From Vitis vinifera (lineage: Eukaryota > Streptophyta > Magnoliopsida > Vitales > Vitaceae): a stretch of 64,000 nucleotides of DNA. Shown piece after piece: positions 22,357 through 34,859 of this stretch (position 1 is the stretch's first letter; every line of letters starts with the position of its first letter). The DNA lies in the NCBI RefSeq assembly GCF_030704535.1, contig NC_081820.1:21331001-21395000 (forward strand), written 5' to 3'. The notes under the pieces are model-generated. The model was not told where the DNA came from. It saw only the letters and a list, made by a program, of their open reading frames with translations, and made no database searches. Position numbers and translations under genes: made by a program.

Positions 22357-24552
22357 GGGAAGGGGAGGATAATAATTAGTCTCATTTAGCCAGCAAAAAC
22401 TGAATGAAGAAAAATAAAAATATAATAATTTGTTTCATTTATGCTAGAAAGATGAGGGAGAGATAATGCTATGAAAAAAGAAAAGATCATATCAGGGGGT
22501 TGGAGGGTTCAAATCCATACAACTCACTCTTGTGTGATGAACAACAAAATTTTGGAGAAATTTTTACTAATTGTGTGATGAACAACATGATAATTGTCTT
22601 GTCATGCATCTCATCTTGCAAATAATTCCAATAGGAAACTACCATCCGTCGTCGGTAGCATTGACATTTGGTTGGTTGGGGCAGCATTGGTTGGTGAGTT
22701 TTAATTTCTTAAAACTGTTTCTATAATCCATGTAAACGTATTTTATTTAGGTTATGTGTAGTTTGTCAAAAGTTTGAGGTAGAACGTTAAGGAAATAAAA
22801 TAAAGAGAAACGGTATGAAGAAAAAAATAAAAATAAATAAATAAATAAGTTTAAAATTAATAAATATTTTTATCTATTACTTTAAATTTATTTTTCTTAT
22901 TTTAACTCAATAAAAAATATTAAAATATATAAGTTTTTAATTAATTTAATTATATTTTATATGGTAAAATCAAATTTGAGAAAATTATTTTTCTTAATAG
23001 CTTTTTCTTTCCTTAATACTTTCTCAAATCCAAATACAACTTTCATTTTTTAAAAAAAAAACTCTATATTTTAAATCATTTCTAATAAACAACATAGAAA
23101 TTAATGTATTAGAAATATGTATATCCCTTTCCTATTGCATCTTGGTAAAAATATTCCAATTTTGCTATTTTAGCATGCATATTTTGCTTCACTTCCTATG
23201 GACAAAGTATGAACAATTTATTGTAACTTCTCCAAAAAAAATTTATTAGGTAAATGGACTTTGAATAAAGTAAGATTTAATATATTAATTAGATTCAATA
23301 TTGAGTCAATTAATATCATATTTTCCTCTTTTTAACTTCAAAAACATAAAAAAATAAAAATAAAAATGGAATATAAAACATACATTGTAGCTGATCTTTT
23401 CAAAACTGTTTCCAAAGATATATTATGATAATATATTTTGGGGTTTTAGAAAAATGTTTTGGTGATATATTTTGCTATTCTAGAAAAATGTGGAGTGAAA
23501 TCATCCATGCAAAGAGAATGAACTTTGTAACTGAGCCACTGCTCTTCAGCAGGAGTGTGTTTCTGTTATACAATTAATAGAGTAAAATGAGGTTAATTCC
23601 ATTCTCTGTGTACTCAAATTGAATTGAGCTTTATATGATTTTACTGTGGGGCAAGCCAAAGTTTTAATTTAATGTAAACATATTACTAGAAGAAAATAAA
23701 ATGAAGTCATCCACATATTAAATTATATGATGTTTTAACGTGGTGGTTCAATTAACCATGCACACCTTCATGGTTGAGAAATAATTTTTCATTATACAAT
23801 ATAAATTATTATAGAGGATAAAAACATAAACAATTCTTGGGTTATGAAATGTTCTATGTTTTCTCATTCCTTATATTCTCACCTTGAACCACAAATCATT
23901 TTATTCCATCAAGTGTCTTCCACTCTTCCTCACATCCCTAAATTGCGAGAAGTATTACTCTACTGGGTATCTCTCACTCTTTCTCACATTTTTATCTATC
24001 ACATTTAATCTTCACAAACTCATCTTTTTTATAACATTTTCCCCTCATGATTTAGAATATTTATTAAGATATTCCTACTAACATTCCTTATTCTACAAGG
24101 CATCTAAATATATCACATATGAATTTAGAAAATATTTTATATAATATTTTTTATAAAAAGAAATATTTTTCAATTAAGATCAAATTTGAGACACTTCCCA
24201 ACATTTACAAGCTTTCAAATACCAACAAATGAGAAATCAACTCAATGCCAACTAAAGCTATCAAATAAACCATTATTTCTTTTATTTGCTTTTAAATAAG
24301 ATTCACATGAACACAACATCAATACAATGTTTGAGGAATATTTAAGATAATGAAACACTGAGAACTTCAAACTCATCCTTTTAGTTTGAGCTCATCACAA
24401 AGAAAGTCTAACAATGACTCAAGTACAAATCCAAATTTAGCAAAGTAATAAAATACTATAAGAGTATTATCAATTTCGGAGATAAATACCTTTGCTAACT
24501 CCTATTTGATACATTACGCCATTGAAGGGTCAACCATTCTCTTTTATTTCTC
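22091..24552. other. Intergenic DNA with unit boundary and microsatellite
   Basis: 22091-22310 is sequence of unknown origin that truncates the STS fragment. A (TA)n run is at about 22315-22349. The STS unit boundary block lies at 22620-22700. The rest is AT-rich 3' flank of the next gene, with the shared minus-strand poly(A) signal at 24281-24286. No gene is seen. Confidence 0.6.
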
Positions 24553-26089
24553 TTAATTTGTAACTGGAGGAACGCTATGCAGCACAACAGTTTCGATGGT
24601 CAAGCCCGGCCCAAAACCAAATAATACTCCCCAATCCAATCCTTCACCTGTGGTAGCCTTTTCCCCCTTCAAGGATTTCTTTCTCATCTCATCCAGAATA
24701 AACAACACACATGCACTTGACATGTTACCGTACTCACTTAACACATGCCTAGTTGCTTCGAGTTTCTTTTTCTCTAAATTGAGTTTTGCTTCAACTGCAT
24801 CGAGAATTGCAGGGCCACCTGGGTGAGCAATCCAAAATAACGAGTTCCAATCACTAATACCAAGTGGGTCAAAAGCCTGGGTCAAGCATTTCTCTATGTT
24901 CTCAGAAATCAAAGTAGGCACATTGGGCCACAAATGAAAGGTGAGCCCCACCTCACGTAAGTTTCCGGCAATGGCTCCTGCTGAATTAGGAATAAATGTT
25001 TGGGCTGCTGAAACAAGTTGGAAGAGTGGTCGTTCAATCGAGACATCTGGATCTGATCCAACAATCACAGCAGAAGACCCATCACCAAAAAGGGCTTGGC
25101 CAACTAAAGAGTCCAAAGCATCTTCGGAAGGGCCACGGAATGTAACAACAGTGATCTCAGAGCACACCACAAGAACTCGTGCTCCTGCATTATTTTCTGC
25201 AAGATCCTTAGCAGTTCGAAGGACAGTTCCACCTGCATAGCACCCTTGATGGTACAACATCACCCTTCTAACGGATGTTTCAAGACCTAAGAGATTAGCG
25301 AGTTTGTAATCTGCACCGGGCATTTCTACACCGGAGGTTGTACAAAATACAAGATGGGTGATCTTGGACTTTGGTTGGCCCCACTCTTTAAGAGCCTTCA
25401 ATGCTGCATCCCTACCAAGTCTAGGTACCTCAGCAGTGATAATCTCTTGGCGTATGTTAAGAGATGGAGCCATATAAGCACCAATGTTTGGGTGCTCCTC
25501 AAGCATTTCTTCGGTCAAGTGAATGTAACGCTTCTTGATCATTGATTTGTCACCTGTAAATGAAGTAACATGAACACATTAGTTTTACCAATCGAGAAGT
25601 CATATAGTATATTGTTCAAGATGATCAACATGCATTTAACATTGAAGAAAGTATAAAAGGGATTCTTAATTATAGCTAGCAATGCTATATGATTCAAAAA
25701 ACAGCTTTTCAAGCAATTACAGTCAAATGAAAGGAATATTGGTTACTGAAGTAAAATGATTTTCAAGTTTCCTGAAGTAATTTATCTAAAAGCTTTACTC
25801 TAGAAAGGTTGGAACATTCATTCGCTTGGAGGTGAGCCTCACCTAATAGCACACACTCTTAGATGCATACAAATGTTATGTATATAAGAATTAATGCATG
25901 AATATACTTACATATGCGATTGAACTTCTTCTTCAACTCAGTCATGTGCTCGCTCTTAGTGACCCTGAAATAGTAATCAGCATAATCAGACTGGTAGACA
26001 CAGTGGTCAGGAGTAGCTGTGCCAATGGCTAGGATAGTGGCCGGACCCTTGGCACGTTGAGCGTTTCTAAATTCCTCAACTGAAGCCAT
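24553..26089 (-). CDS. STS: Stilbene synthase, intact (STS copy 6)
   Basis: Exon 1 25912-26089, intron 25554-25911 (358 nt, GT-AG), exon 2 24553-25553. Protein of 392 residues with Cys164, His303, Asn336 and [17 protein letters not shown]; product expected to be resveratrol. Exon 1 begins [11 protein letters not shown], with Phe where other copies have Ile. Exon 2 has [12 protein letters not shown] in place of [12 protein letters not shown]. An in-frame ATG 63 bases upstream, at 26152, would add 21 mostly hydrophobic residues. I chose the downstream ATG because all copies start there. TATAAAAG is at 26195-26202, so the upstream ATG could still be within the transcript. It is the minus arm of a decayed divergent pair. 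Confidence 0.95.
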
Positions 26090-26194
26090 GGATGCTAGAT
26101 ACGTAATGAAATTGAAGCTTAAGATTAAGTTGAGGAAGGAAAGAGAACTCAAGTGCTTAGAGTTGGCTTGAGAAAGCTGGTTGTGGGTGCCGGG

Positions 26195-26202
26195 CTTTTA
26201 TA
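26195..26202 (-). promoter_or_regulatory. TATA box of STS copy 6
   Basis: TATAAAAG on the minus strand, about 106 bases before the conserved ATG and about 43 before the upstream in-frame ATG. Confidence 0.7.
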
Positions 26203-26209
26203 GCCTGTC

Positions 26210-28146
26210 TCACCAACTCTCATCTATTGGCGGTCAATAACTAATGTTAGATATTTGAATTTGGGTTTTGAATGATTAGTTGGCTTCAAAGCTTGTGTGC
26301 TTGAGTTTATTTTGGATTTTCAGACATGTATGTGTAGGTGTTTATGTATTCGCGCGTGTTGTCTCTTCATTCTTATCTGTTCTTCACCTACCCATATACG
26401 ATGCGTGCATCCACAGAAAGGATCGAGCATTCAATCCGGTCACGGCTAAAGAGAAACATTTTTTATATAGAGAGACAAAGACTTCTCCAACCTCTTACTG
26501 GAAATTAATACTTTGTTCATTTGACTTTTCAACGGCTGGGAAGCTGCTACCATCATTCCTCATGACAAGGTCATTCAAAGATGGATTTCTCAATTAGAAG
26601 TAATAATCTCAACAACCCACTATCTTTCTTCTCCAGGATAACATCACATGTCATTTAAACTATTCACTAAGTAATTGAACAAATATCTCATTTGTATCTG
26701 ACCTATTCCGCCATCGTTTGATTCTCAAAAATAAATAAAAAATAAAAAATAAAAAAAGTAGATCAAAAATACAAGTCTCCATCAAATATCCACGAAATAA
26801 CTTGGAAAATAATTACTACTTTAATTTTTGTTCACATAAATTTGATTCGAAAATATCTTCGCAGCATTAGAATTTTGCAAACTGTTGGTTGCCAAGTCAA
26901 AAATTGGTATAAATTTTAATTTGTACCCATAAGAAAGTCCCAAATTAAATATCGTGTAATAACGTGTGCATCATATAATAGCATTATACGTGTATATTTA
27001 TCATATATGCATATGAACAAGTCTCAAGGACCCACGACAGTGGATATTGACTATAAGAGCATTTTAACAATACTTTATAACATTCTTAAATATATTAAAG
27101 CAGTTTAAAATAAATGCCACATTTGTTTTAATAAACAACAGAATTACTGAAAGAGAAGTCTGTAAAAAAAATATTTACCTGTCGCCTGCATCACTTGCCA
27201 ATATATTTAAATGCTTTTTTTCAGTCATTCATCACTTAAGCGTGTCAACTTAAGTTTTTTTGTAAGTTTTTTACCCAGTCATTCCTCATGAAAACGTCAT
27301 TCAAAGTTGGATTTCTAAATTTGAAGTAATAAATAATAGTCTCAACAACCCAATACCTAATACACTCTTTCTTCTCCAGGATAACATCACATGTCATTTA
27401 AGAAATATCTCATTTTTATTTAACCTATTTCGTGATATAAGTTGCTGGGCATTCGTTTGATTTTTTATATTCATTTCAATTTCAAAGATTCTCGTTTTTT
27501 ATTTTTAATAAAAAATATACTTATTGCATTAGAATATTGCAAACTTTTGACAGTCAAGTCAAAAATTGGTATAGATTTCAATTTGTACCCATAAAAAAGA
27601 ATTGCAAATATATAAGAGCATTATATGTGCATGTGAACATGTTTCAAGGACCCACGAAAGTGGATATTGACTATAAGAGAATTGTAGCAATACTTTTAAA
27701 ATAATTATATACTAATTAGTAAAATTGTAGTCGGCTAACCCTAAACAATAAGTTTCTTAATGTTAATTAAGCTTAGAAAGGTAATTTATCCAAATCGAAA
27801 CTCAACAAATATTAATCACTTTTGTAAAAATAAAAAATAAAAAATCAGGGTCAAAATTACCAACACATAAGACCCATTCTATCAATCACAATTTTTATTT
27901 TTGTTTTTAAATCATGATTAATGGAAAACTCATAATTTAAAAAAAAAAAATTCAATACGTGCTACAAGTCCTTAAAAAAGTTATACACTAAAATAATTTT
28001 CATCTCAAATTTAGAATTTGGAATCATTAGCTTGGCCCAATATGTGAAAGACATCGGGTTTTTGTCATTGCAAGTCAAGAATCCGAACTCAATGGTCAAA
28101 CATTATGGTAATTGGGGGATATGAAAGTGATCCCAACTACCAAATT
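26210..28146. other. Decayed divergent STS intergenic region
   Basis: No gene. The block around CATTCAAAG-TGGATTTCT with CTTCTCCAGGATAACATCAC is present twice, at about 26571-26660 and 27294-27400. From 27294 to 28140 the order of segments follows 8110-9215. It includes a promoter-like end at 28029-28140 (GCTTGGCCCA, CAATGGTCAAACATTATGG, GGGGGATATGAAAGTGATCC) whose G-box has become AATATGTG. That promoter runs straight into exon-derived sequence with no TATA box. Confidence 0.7.
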
Positions 28147-28827
28147 AAGAGCAAGCATATGACCAAATTAAAAATGTCTTGAGTATCTCACCTTGTATTT
28201 CGTAGAATCTTGGTGATGAAATGCCGCAAAATGTCTACTAGAAGAGTGACGTTGTATTGAATCTGAAAGAACTCCATTCTAAATCCAATTGTCAAACAGG
28301 GATCGCATGTTGAATCATATGAAGAAATTATGCTACACACTTTTATAGAAAGGGAACAAACCTAAATCCATTTTGTTGTGGCGAATAAGGTGTGGATCTT
28401 CTAAGGCTATAGAGAGAAAACCATCATTTCTGCAATCTCTCTGATGATGGGAAGCGGGAGAGAGAGCGCACTCTGTCTATTCAAAAGATTATTCAAAAAA
28501 ATGAACAGACACCAACCTTATATATCCTCTATGCCTTAGGGACCATTCCCTTTAAATATTGGGTCATATGTGTCTTAGGCCCTTCATTTGAGACACATAT
28601 GATATCGGGCTCTACACATGAGGTGGCCTATACTTTAGAACAAACGGAAAACGAAATATGTACATGTAAATGTAAATAGCTTAATCATAAATTATGTTTC
28701 ATATGTGAGTCCATAGTTATTTTAACAGAATCATTAAGGTTCTCATGGAAGTGAATTTGCCCTTTCACATGGCTAAATTAAAGATCTTTTAAAGAATAAT
28801 GTAGAAGCAGGAGTGTACACACGAGCC
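28147..28827 (+). pseudogene. STS relic B, split by a solo LTR
   Basis: Parts 28147-28258 and about 28733-28827 match relic A (AAGAGCAAGCATATGAC, then TCACCTTGTATTTCGTAGAA, then AAGATCTTTTAAAGAATAAT). They share its joint between exon 1 and exon 2. The start, leader and TATA box are deleted, so the promoter blocks abut codon 46 or so. A 464-bp solo LTR sits between the two parts. Confidence 0.8.
28264..28727. mobile_element. Solo LTR, 464 bp, in STS relic B
   Basis: Begins TGAAAGAACTCC and ends TTTTAACA. It is flanked by the exact 5-bp duplication GAATC (28259-28263 and 28728-28732). Relic A shows the unoccupied site. No internal region is left, so this is the product of LTR-LTR recombination. 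It belongs to a different family from the other LTRs here. Confidence 0.9.
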
Positions 28828-30075
28828 TTTCTTGAAGAAAAACTAGTGGTCATATTGAAAATTTATTGATTTAGAAAATATATAGGTTATAATCTCTAGT
28901 TGGTCATCTGATTCTTTTAATCATAAGAAATTAACTTGACTTGGGTCTTAACTTAGTTTCGACCTTAGCATGTCTTAGCCTGGGCTTAGATTTTGGCATG
29001 TCTTAGGTATGAGTTTTGATTTTGGTGTGTCTTCAACTTGGGTTTGGACCTTGGTTTGTCTTGGGCAATGCTCAAACCTTGGTGTTGTTGACATTCATCG
29101 AAGGCATAAATGTTTTATCTTGGATTGAATATGCCTCGAATTTGATCTTTGAAGCTCCAAACTTGATCTTTGAATCTTCAAACCAACTATTCAAAGTTTT
29201 GAACTGGGTTTTCAAATCTTCAAACTAAGGCTTTAACGAACTTGTTAATTAAGTCTTGAAGGGAAGCTTTCTCTAATTCTTCCCAAGTGTGAAAGTCTTC
29301 CTATTTTTCCAATGTGATTTTGAAAACTTACTACCTATTTATCAAGGTTATGAGAGACATATTTTCATAGTTTTCCTTATTCCTTAATTAAATTTATTAT
29401 TTAGGATGATTTTGGATATAATTGGATAGTTTTTACCATTCAAAAAAATATTATCTTTAATTCAAAACTAATATTTAGGAAACTTGGTATATTTCATCAT
29501 GTCCTATTTTCGTAGAGCTCTCTAGGAAGACTAGCCAACAAGTTTCATCATCCTTTTCACCTCCTTTAGAGATCCTATGTGAACATTCCTTGTCACTCTA
29601 GAGTTCTTTTGATTTAGATGACCTTCCAACTTCTTGTTTCCATAAGCAGTGTAGGGAGGCATATTATTCATGATTTCATGAGCATTGAGTTAAGGTTAAG
29701 TATGAGCTCTCCTTACCTTCCTCTTGAGACACTAAGGTCCTTCATTTTTTTGTGAGCATAAATGGGATTCTCTAACTCTCTTGATAGGGGCTGCCTATCG
29801 CAATTATGTTTAGATTTCTACGCTAATAACCATTTTGCCTCATTATTAGATATTTCTTTTAGAGTTAACATATATGGGATGACTATCTTGGTTTCTGCTC
29901 ATTTTATTTTATGAACATTAAGTCTTCAACCTTTCTTAGAGACGTTTCCACACTTCACTCCAAATGCATGTTTGATCCTATGGTGGGTCATGGGATCTTT
30001 CTATATATGTTTCCATGTTTATCATTGCTAGTGAGTATGGATCTTCACCATGTTTTCTAGTTACAACTTTTGCCT
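28828..30075. repeat. Segmental duplication, copy B
   Basis: Parallels 16330-17595 and ends near 30075, where the outer LTR of the nested complex starts. No gene is seen. The small open frame at 29016-29228 is not kept in copy A. Confidence 0.8.
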
Positions 30076-30077
30076 CT

Positions 30078-33000
30078 TGTCCATTATGCATGAGCTATAC
30101 ACATGGGCCCTAGCTAGGCCTCCTATAGAGTAGGAGGAGAAGATCAAGGTGATGGAGTAAGAAAAAGAGTAGAGCGGACTCAAGACTTGAGGGAAAGGTA
30201 GTTGAGAACATACTTATGTTGGGATAGAACTCTTAAAAGTAAGACATGAAGTGACAAAATTAAACTTGAGTTTCCACTAATATATCCATTGTTTGTACTA
30301 ATATTAATTTGAGTATTCAAGCCTATACCATTTGCATTGTACATGACTTGGGTGCATTAAAAGGTGCACAAAAAATTCAAGCCATGAGTTCCTTTCAAGA
30401 TTGATGAGTTATTTATAATCAATTCATAGACTTAAACAATCCATCAAAGGGTATAGTGCACTACCTCATAATTAGAGGGATAACTTGTCTTGGTTATTGG
30501 AATAGGCATGGTGATTGCACTAGTTTATATAGTTATATATTAAACAGGACCTATGATGAATCATGGCATTAGGTGTCGGGTAGTCATGATTCATTAAGCA
30601 ACTATACTACATGGACTCTGATTACTACTCAAAAAGTGTTATTTCATAGCTTGTAATTAACTCTTTTAAACACTTTTGAGTAGTAGTTACCACCTTTTAA
30701 CCCAATTAACATATTAAGGACCCTTGCAATCAATTCTAATCAAATTGTGTTAAGTTTTGGTGTTTTGATAGCTTTTTTATCACCAAAGCAATCCAAGATT
30801 GAGAGTTCTTTGGAATCCATGGCAAGGCACAGGGCGTCCGGACACACCATCGGAGTGCCGCGTAAGCTGTGGTAGGCTGTCATTTTCATCCGGACAACAT
30901 ATCCGGATAGGATATGCTATCGTCCGGGTGTGATGATCGCGAGTGTCGTGTGCTTCTCCATGAGGGAGTCCGGATAGGGGAGCGCGCCACATATCCTCTT
31001 AGAGAATCCGGATGGAGCTGCTCCGCCGCCATTCCACCCGAATGTCTTACATCCAGAATTCTCCTCCGCCGCCATTCCACCCGGATGTCTCACATCCGGC
31101 ACACACCTTCTCCAGATATTTCACATCTGGCACCTGACACCGGATGGGAGAGGAGGGCGTTTCAACTTCCCCGGTCAGACATATCCGGATCCTCTGATAG
31201 TGCTTATCCGGAGAGTTTCGCAGCCATTTTCCACAGTGCCACGGTGTTCTCCTGAAACTTCCCGATATGTCCAACCGACATTTTGAGATATTTTTCTGCA
31301 CAGTGCCGCGGTGTTCTCTTGAAGCTTCCAGATATTTGCGACCGACATTTTGGGATATTTTGAAATATTTTGCTTTAGATATTTGTTGTCTAAATCCCCA
31401 AAATCTCCTTGTAACCCACCAATTATAGGATTCCTTAGTTATTAAGTTTGGAAAAAGGGTGAATAACCCCTTATATATAGTTTGTAATTTTCTTTAAAGA
31501 ATTATCTCGGGAGTTTGTTCTCGATGATCAATCCTTTGTACAGTTTTGCAAGGAAGTAAAATACAGAGCACTTGCTCTGCTTTTCTTATATATTTTTGTT
31601 TTCTTGTTATTTTACTTTCTAGCCAATCAAACTCTGAGGATTTTTCCTCAGAGAATGAGAGGCTAGGCTTTTAGTTCCTTGGAGTTAAGGTTGCCGGGAA
31701 AGGTTCCAAGTGCAAGAATTAGTAGCTTTGTGGTTTCAGCCATTAATGAAGAGAAAGTGTGACCTGTTAATGATTTCTATGTTTTTAGTTTACTTAAAAC
31801 GCCTTTAAATCACCTGGGCCAACACTTGGTAAGGCAAGTGATTTCCGTCCATGGAGATGCACTAGTTTACCTCTTGCGAGCCTTTGGGAGGTGGTTTGAA
31901 GGTAGGATTTTCTAGAATAGCCGATACTTGGTAAGCTTTTGGACTCTAAGGAGACATCCATTAGTTATCTTTTGCGAGCTTTTGACCGGAAATCCAAGGT
32001 TAAAGATCACCTTGAATGGAAAGTGCTAGGTGAGAGGTATGAGCCATTGCAAGGTGCATCAGTGAGAGGGATTTAGTGTTTGAACCCATTAATGGGAAGC
32101 ATCTGTACAAAACCGGTTCGGGAAATAACTATATGTTAAATCCCCAATGCGAGGAAAAGAAACAAGTGATCGGAACTCCCTTTTTGTACAAGGAATCTGA
32201 GCCTAGTGATCTAAACTCCAAGAAACACTTTTCTTTATAATTAAAATCAGTTATTATTTTTGGTTAGTTTAAAACCAAACCTTTTTCAACTAAAGTTTAT
32301 GTTTTCTTTTAAAGCTAACCTTGAAATGAAAAGGCACCAATTAAGCTTTGAATTAATATCAATTGTGAAGTGAAAACCCATCCCAGAACGATCCTAGAGC
32401 CACTATGCTATAGTAGCTTTGTCTTTGCTACCCTAGTTCATGGTGTAATAGGTTATAAATTTTGTTGATTACTCCCGCAATCAAGGAGCACCAGCTGGAC
32501 ATGAATCAGCTAAGACACCAATTGGGAACGAATCAGACTCTTAACCTTGAGAAGATATTGAACTTGTGCTGAAGTCATCACTAGCTTTAACTTATAGGTG
32601 AAACTCTAAGGTGGTCATATATTCCCTATGAATTAGGTCACTATTGATGGAGGTTGGTAATAACAGGTATTCTCAATAAAGACACCATGATATCTCATAG
32701 ATTTGAGATAACATATCTCATTACGTGATTCTAAGGACATATGTTCAAGAAAAATGTGGTTATAATAATTCTTGAATTAGAATTTGATGAATGCTCTTTA
32801 TGAGCAAGAGTATGCCAGTTAATCATATAATACTAGGATCTGTAACTTAATGATCGAAGAGGTAATCTTAAGAGGATGATAGTATATACCTCATTAGATT
32901 ACAAATACTAGTTCATAAGGAGTTTGCATGTAGTGGATAGTAGGTCACATACCAAAGTTTTGTCTTGTCTAATCATAGGATACCAAAGTGCAATTGACTC

Positions 33001-33685
33001 TTTATAGTGGGATATTGAGTTAACTTTAGAATCGAATTTTAAAGGAACCAATATTTTCCTATGGGTCTTAGTATTCCCCGTTTGAGTTCCTTATTAATGG
33101 TGGCATAGTTTTTGTTTTAGGGAATTATGGGTTTGTAGTTTATATGTGGGCATAAAGGCATTTTGATAAAAATTCAAGGTTATAGTTGTTCTTATGAATA
33201 GCCTTTTGAATTAGGCTAATTAATTAATTGAATCTCAATAGGGTTAATTAATTATTAAGACTCGAGTGCGATAGATTAAGTGACCCAAGCCTAAGTTGGG
33301 CTCAAGTCAATTATGCCCACAAAGATGCCTATATAAACCCCTTTATAGGTTTAAGGCTATATTTTGTACACTCTTGTCTTTTAGACTCCAGATAGAAAAC
33401 CTGAGCCTCCTTCTTTAGAGAGAAGACCGCCTTTCTCTAATGTTAAGATCTGTGAGAAAGAGTGATCATGTCGAAGATCATTCGGTCTACGAGATTCACG
33501 ACACTTGTAGAGCTTCTTTATCATATTAGAATTGACTTGGGAACATCTAGATCACAAGTATAATGCACTAAACTCTATATCTAAGTTTTTGAATGCTATA
33601 TTTCGGATCTAGAGAGCCTTATGACCGATTACATGTACCCTAAAAGATCTAGGGTTGAGAATGGAAATATCTAGGTTTTCCTGCA
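30078..33685 (+). mobile_element. LTR of an unidentified retroelement, interrupted
   Basis: Sequence between the end of the segmental duplication and a Met-tRNA primer site behaves as an LTR. It probably starts TGTCCATT at 30078 and ends CTGCA at 33685, with a TATATAA promoter motif at about 33330. Removing the nested solo LTR at 30619-32535 leaves about 1.7 kb. The matching 3' LTR was not found in the window, so the left end is tentative. Confidence 0.5.
30619..32535. mobile_element. Solo LTR 1 of a 2-kb LTR family
   Basis: 1917 bp, from TGATTACTACTC to GAATCA, flanked by the exact 5-bp duplication GACTC (30614-30618 and 32536-32540). A second copy is at 39263-41370 with a different duplication, so each is a separate insertion. 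The part 30830-31260 is unusually GC-rich, with repeated CATCCGG-type motifs. Frames there overlap on both strands and have no recognisable motif, so I do not call genes. Confidence 0.92.
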
Positions 33686-33687
33686 AA

Positions 33688-33700
33688 TGGTATCAGAGCC
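33688..33700 (+). promoter_or_regulatory. Primer binding site for Met-tRNA
   Basis: TGGTATCAGAGCC, two bases after the LTR end CTGCA. This site is used by many Copia and Gypsy elements and by plant pararetroviruses, so it does not settle the family. Confidence 0.75.
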
Positions 33701-34105
33701 TTAGGTCAGGATTTAACATGTTAGAACTATTGTAGGGTGTGCTAACTCTTGCTTGTAGGGTTATCTTATTAATCTCATGGCCTAAAAGATGAATATATGA
33801 GATGTTTTTATCCGTTCAATTGAATATGAATGAATGTGGTTGTATTTTTTATTCTCTAGATTGGGTTATACACCCCATAAAGGATATAGGATTTTTATTT
33901 CAATGTAAAAACCTTTAATTTTGTATTAGATAGGTTGTAAGCTCAGCTTGAAGAGCATAGGATTTTTATTTTATTGTAAATTTTTTTTTAATTCTATTTA
34001 GGGTAACTTAAGAGAAGGAAGAAGACATTCATAGAAGAAGACCCTTCCAAAAAAGCAAGAATCAATGTGCAACCTATATGAAATCTACATATAGTAGCTT
34101 GTGTG
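33701..34105. other. Leader of the outer retroelement, cut by the hAT insertion
   Basis: No intact frame. It ends at the target duplication CTTGTGTG (34098-34105) and should continue on the far side of the hAT at 49492. Confidence 0.55.
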
Positions 34106-34543
34106 TAGGAATGGCAATTTCACGGGTTTTCCGGGTCACCCGCCCCGCCCCGCCCCTATTGGAACAGGTATAGGAACATGGAAATCGGGGATGGGTTGGG
34201 TTCAGGTTTTTTTTTAAAACTCGAATCGGGTTCGGGGCGGGATCGAGTTTAGTTATAATTTGACCCATCCCGCCCCGCCCCGCCCTGCCCTGAATATGAA
34301 ATTACAACTTTACCCCCCACCTATAAATATTTGCTTCATCTTCTCATTTTAGGTATTCTTCTCTCATTTTAAGGTTCTCGTTCCTGTCGACACTAGGGTT
34401 GTTCCTCCCACTCAATGTAGAAATCCATCAGATAATCCATTCAATAATCTCATTTCCCCCATCTCCTCTCGATTCATCCTTGTTTATCCCATATTCACAA
34501 GAATCACAACTATTAGCGGTCTCATGAGTTTACGCTACTGCCA

Positions 34544-34855
34544 TTTTTGCCATAGGAATCATATCTTCATGTATCTACAAACCGGTATAATTTTTTGTTG
34601 ATTTTTTAGTTGAATGATGCCTTGATTTGGTGTTGTAGTCCATTTCTAATTCGGGAAAGAGATACGAGATTTAGGATTTTTCAATTTCCGGTTTCAGATT
34701 TTTGCCATAGGAATCATATCTTCACGTATCTACAAACCGGTATGATTTTTTTGTTGATTTTTTAGTTGAATGATGCCTTGATTTGGTGTTGTAGTACATT
34801 TCTAATTCCGGAAAGAGATACGAGATTTAGGATTTTTCCATTTCCAGTTTCAGAT
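34544..34855. repeat. 155-bp tandem duplication in hAT leader
   Basis: Two adjacent copies begin TTTTTGCCATAGGAATCATA at 34544 and 34699 and differ at a few bases. They lie upstream of the transposase frame. Confidence 0.85.
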
Positions 34856-34859
34856 TACT

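Noticed and set aside
30780-31301. Several GC-rich frames on both strands
   Set aside because: They lie in the LTR core, overlap each other, and are not kept in the second LTR copy.
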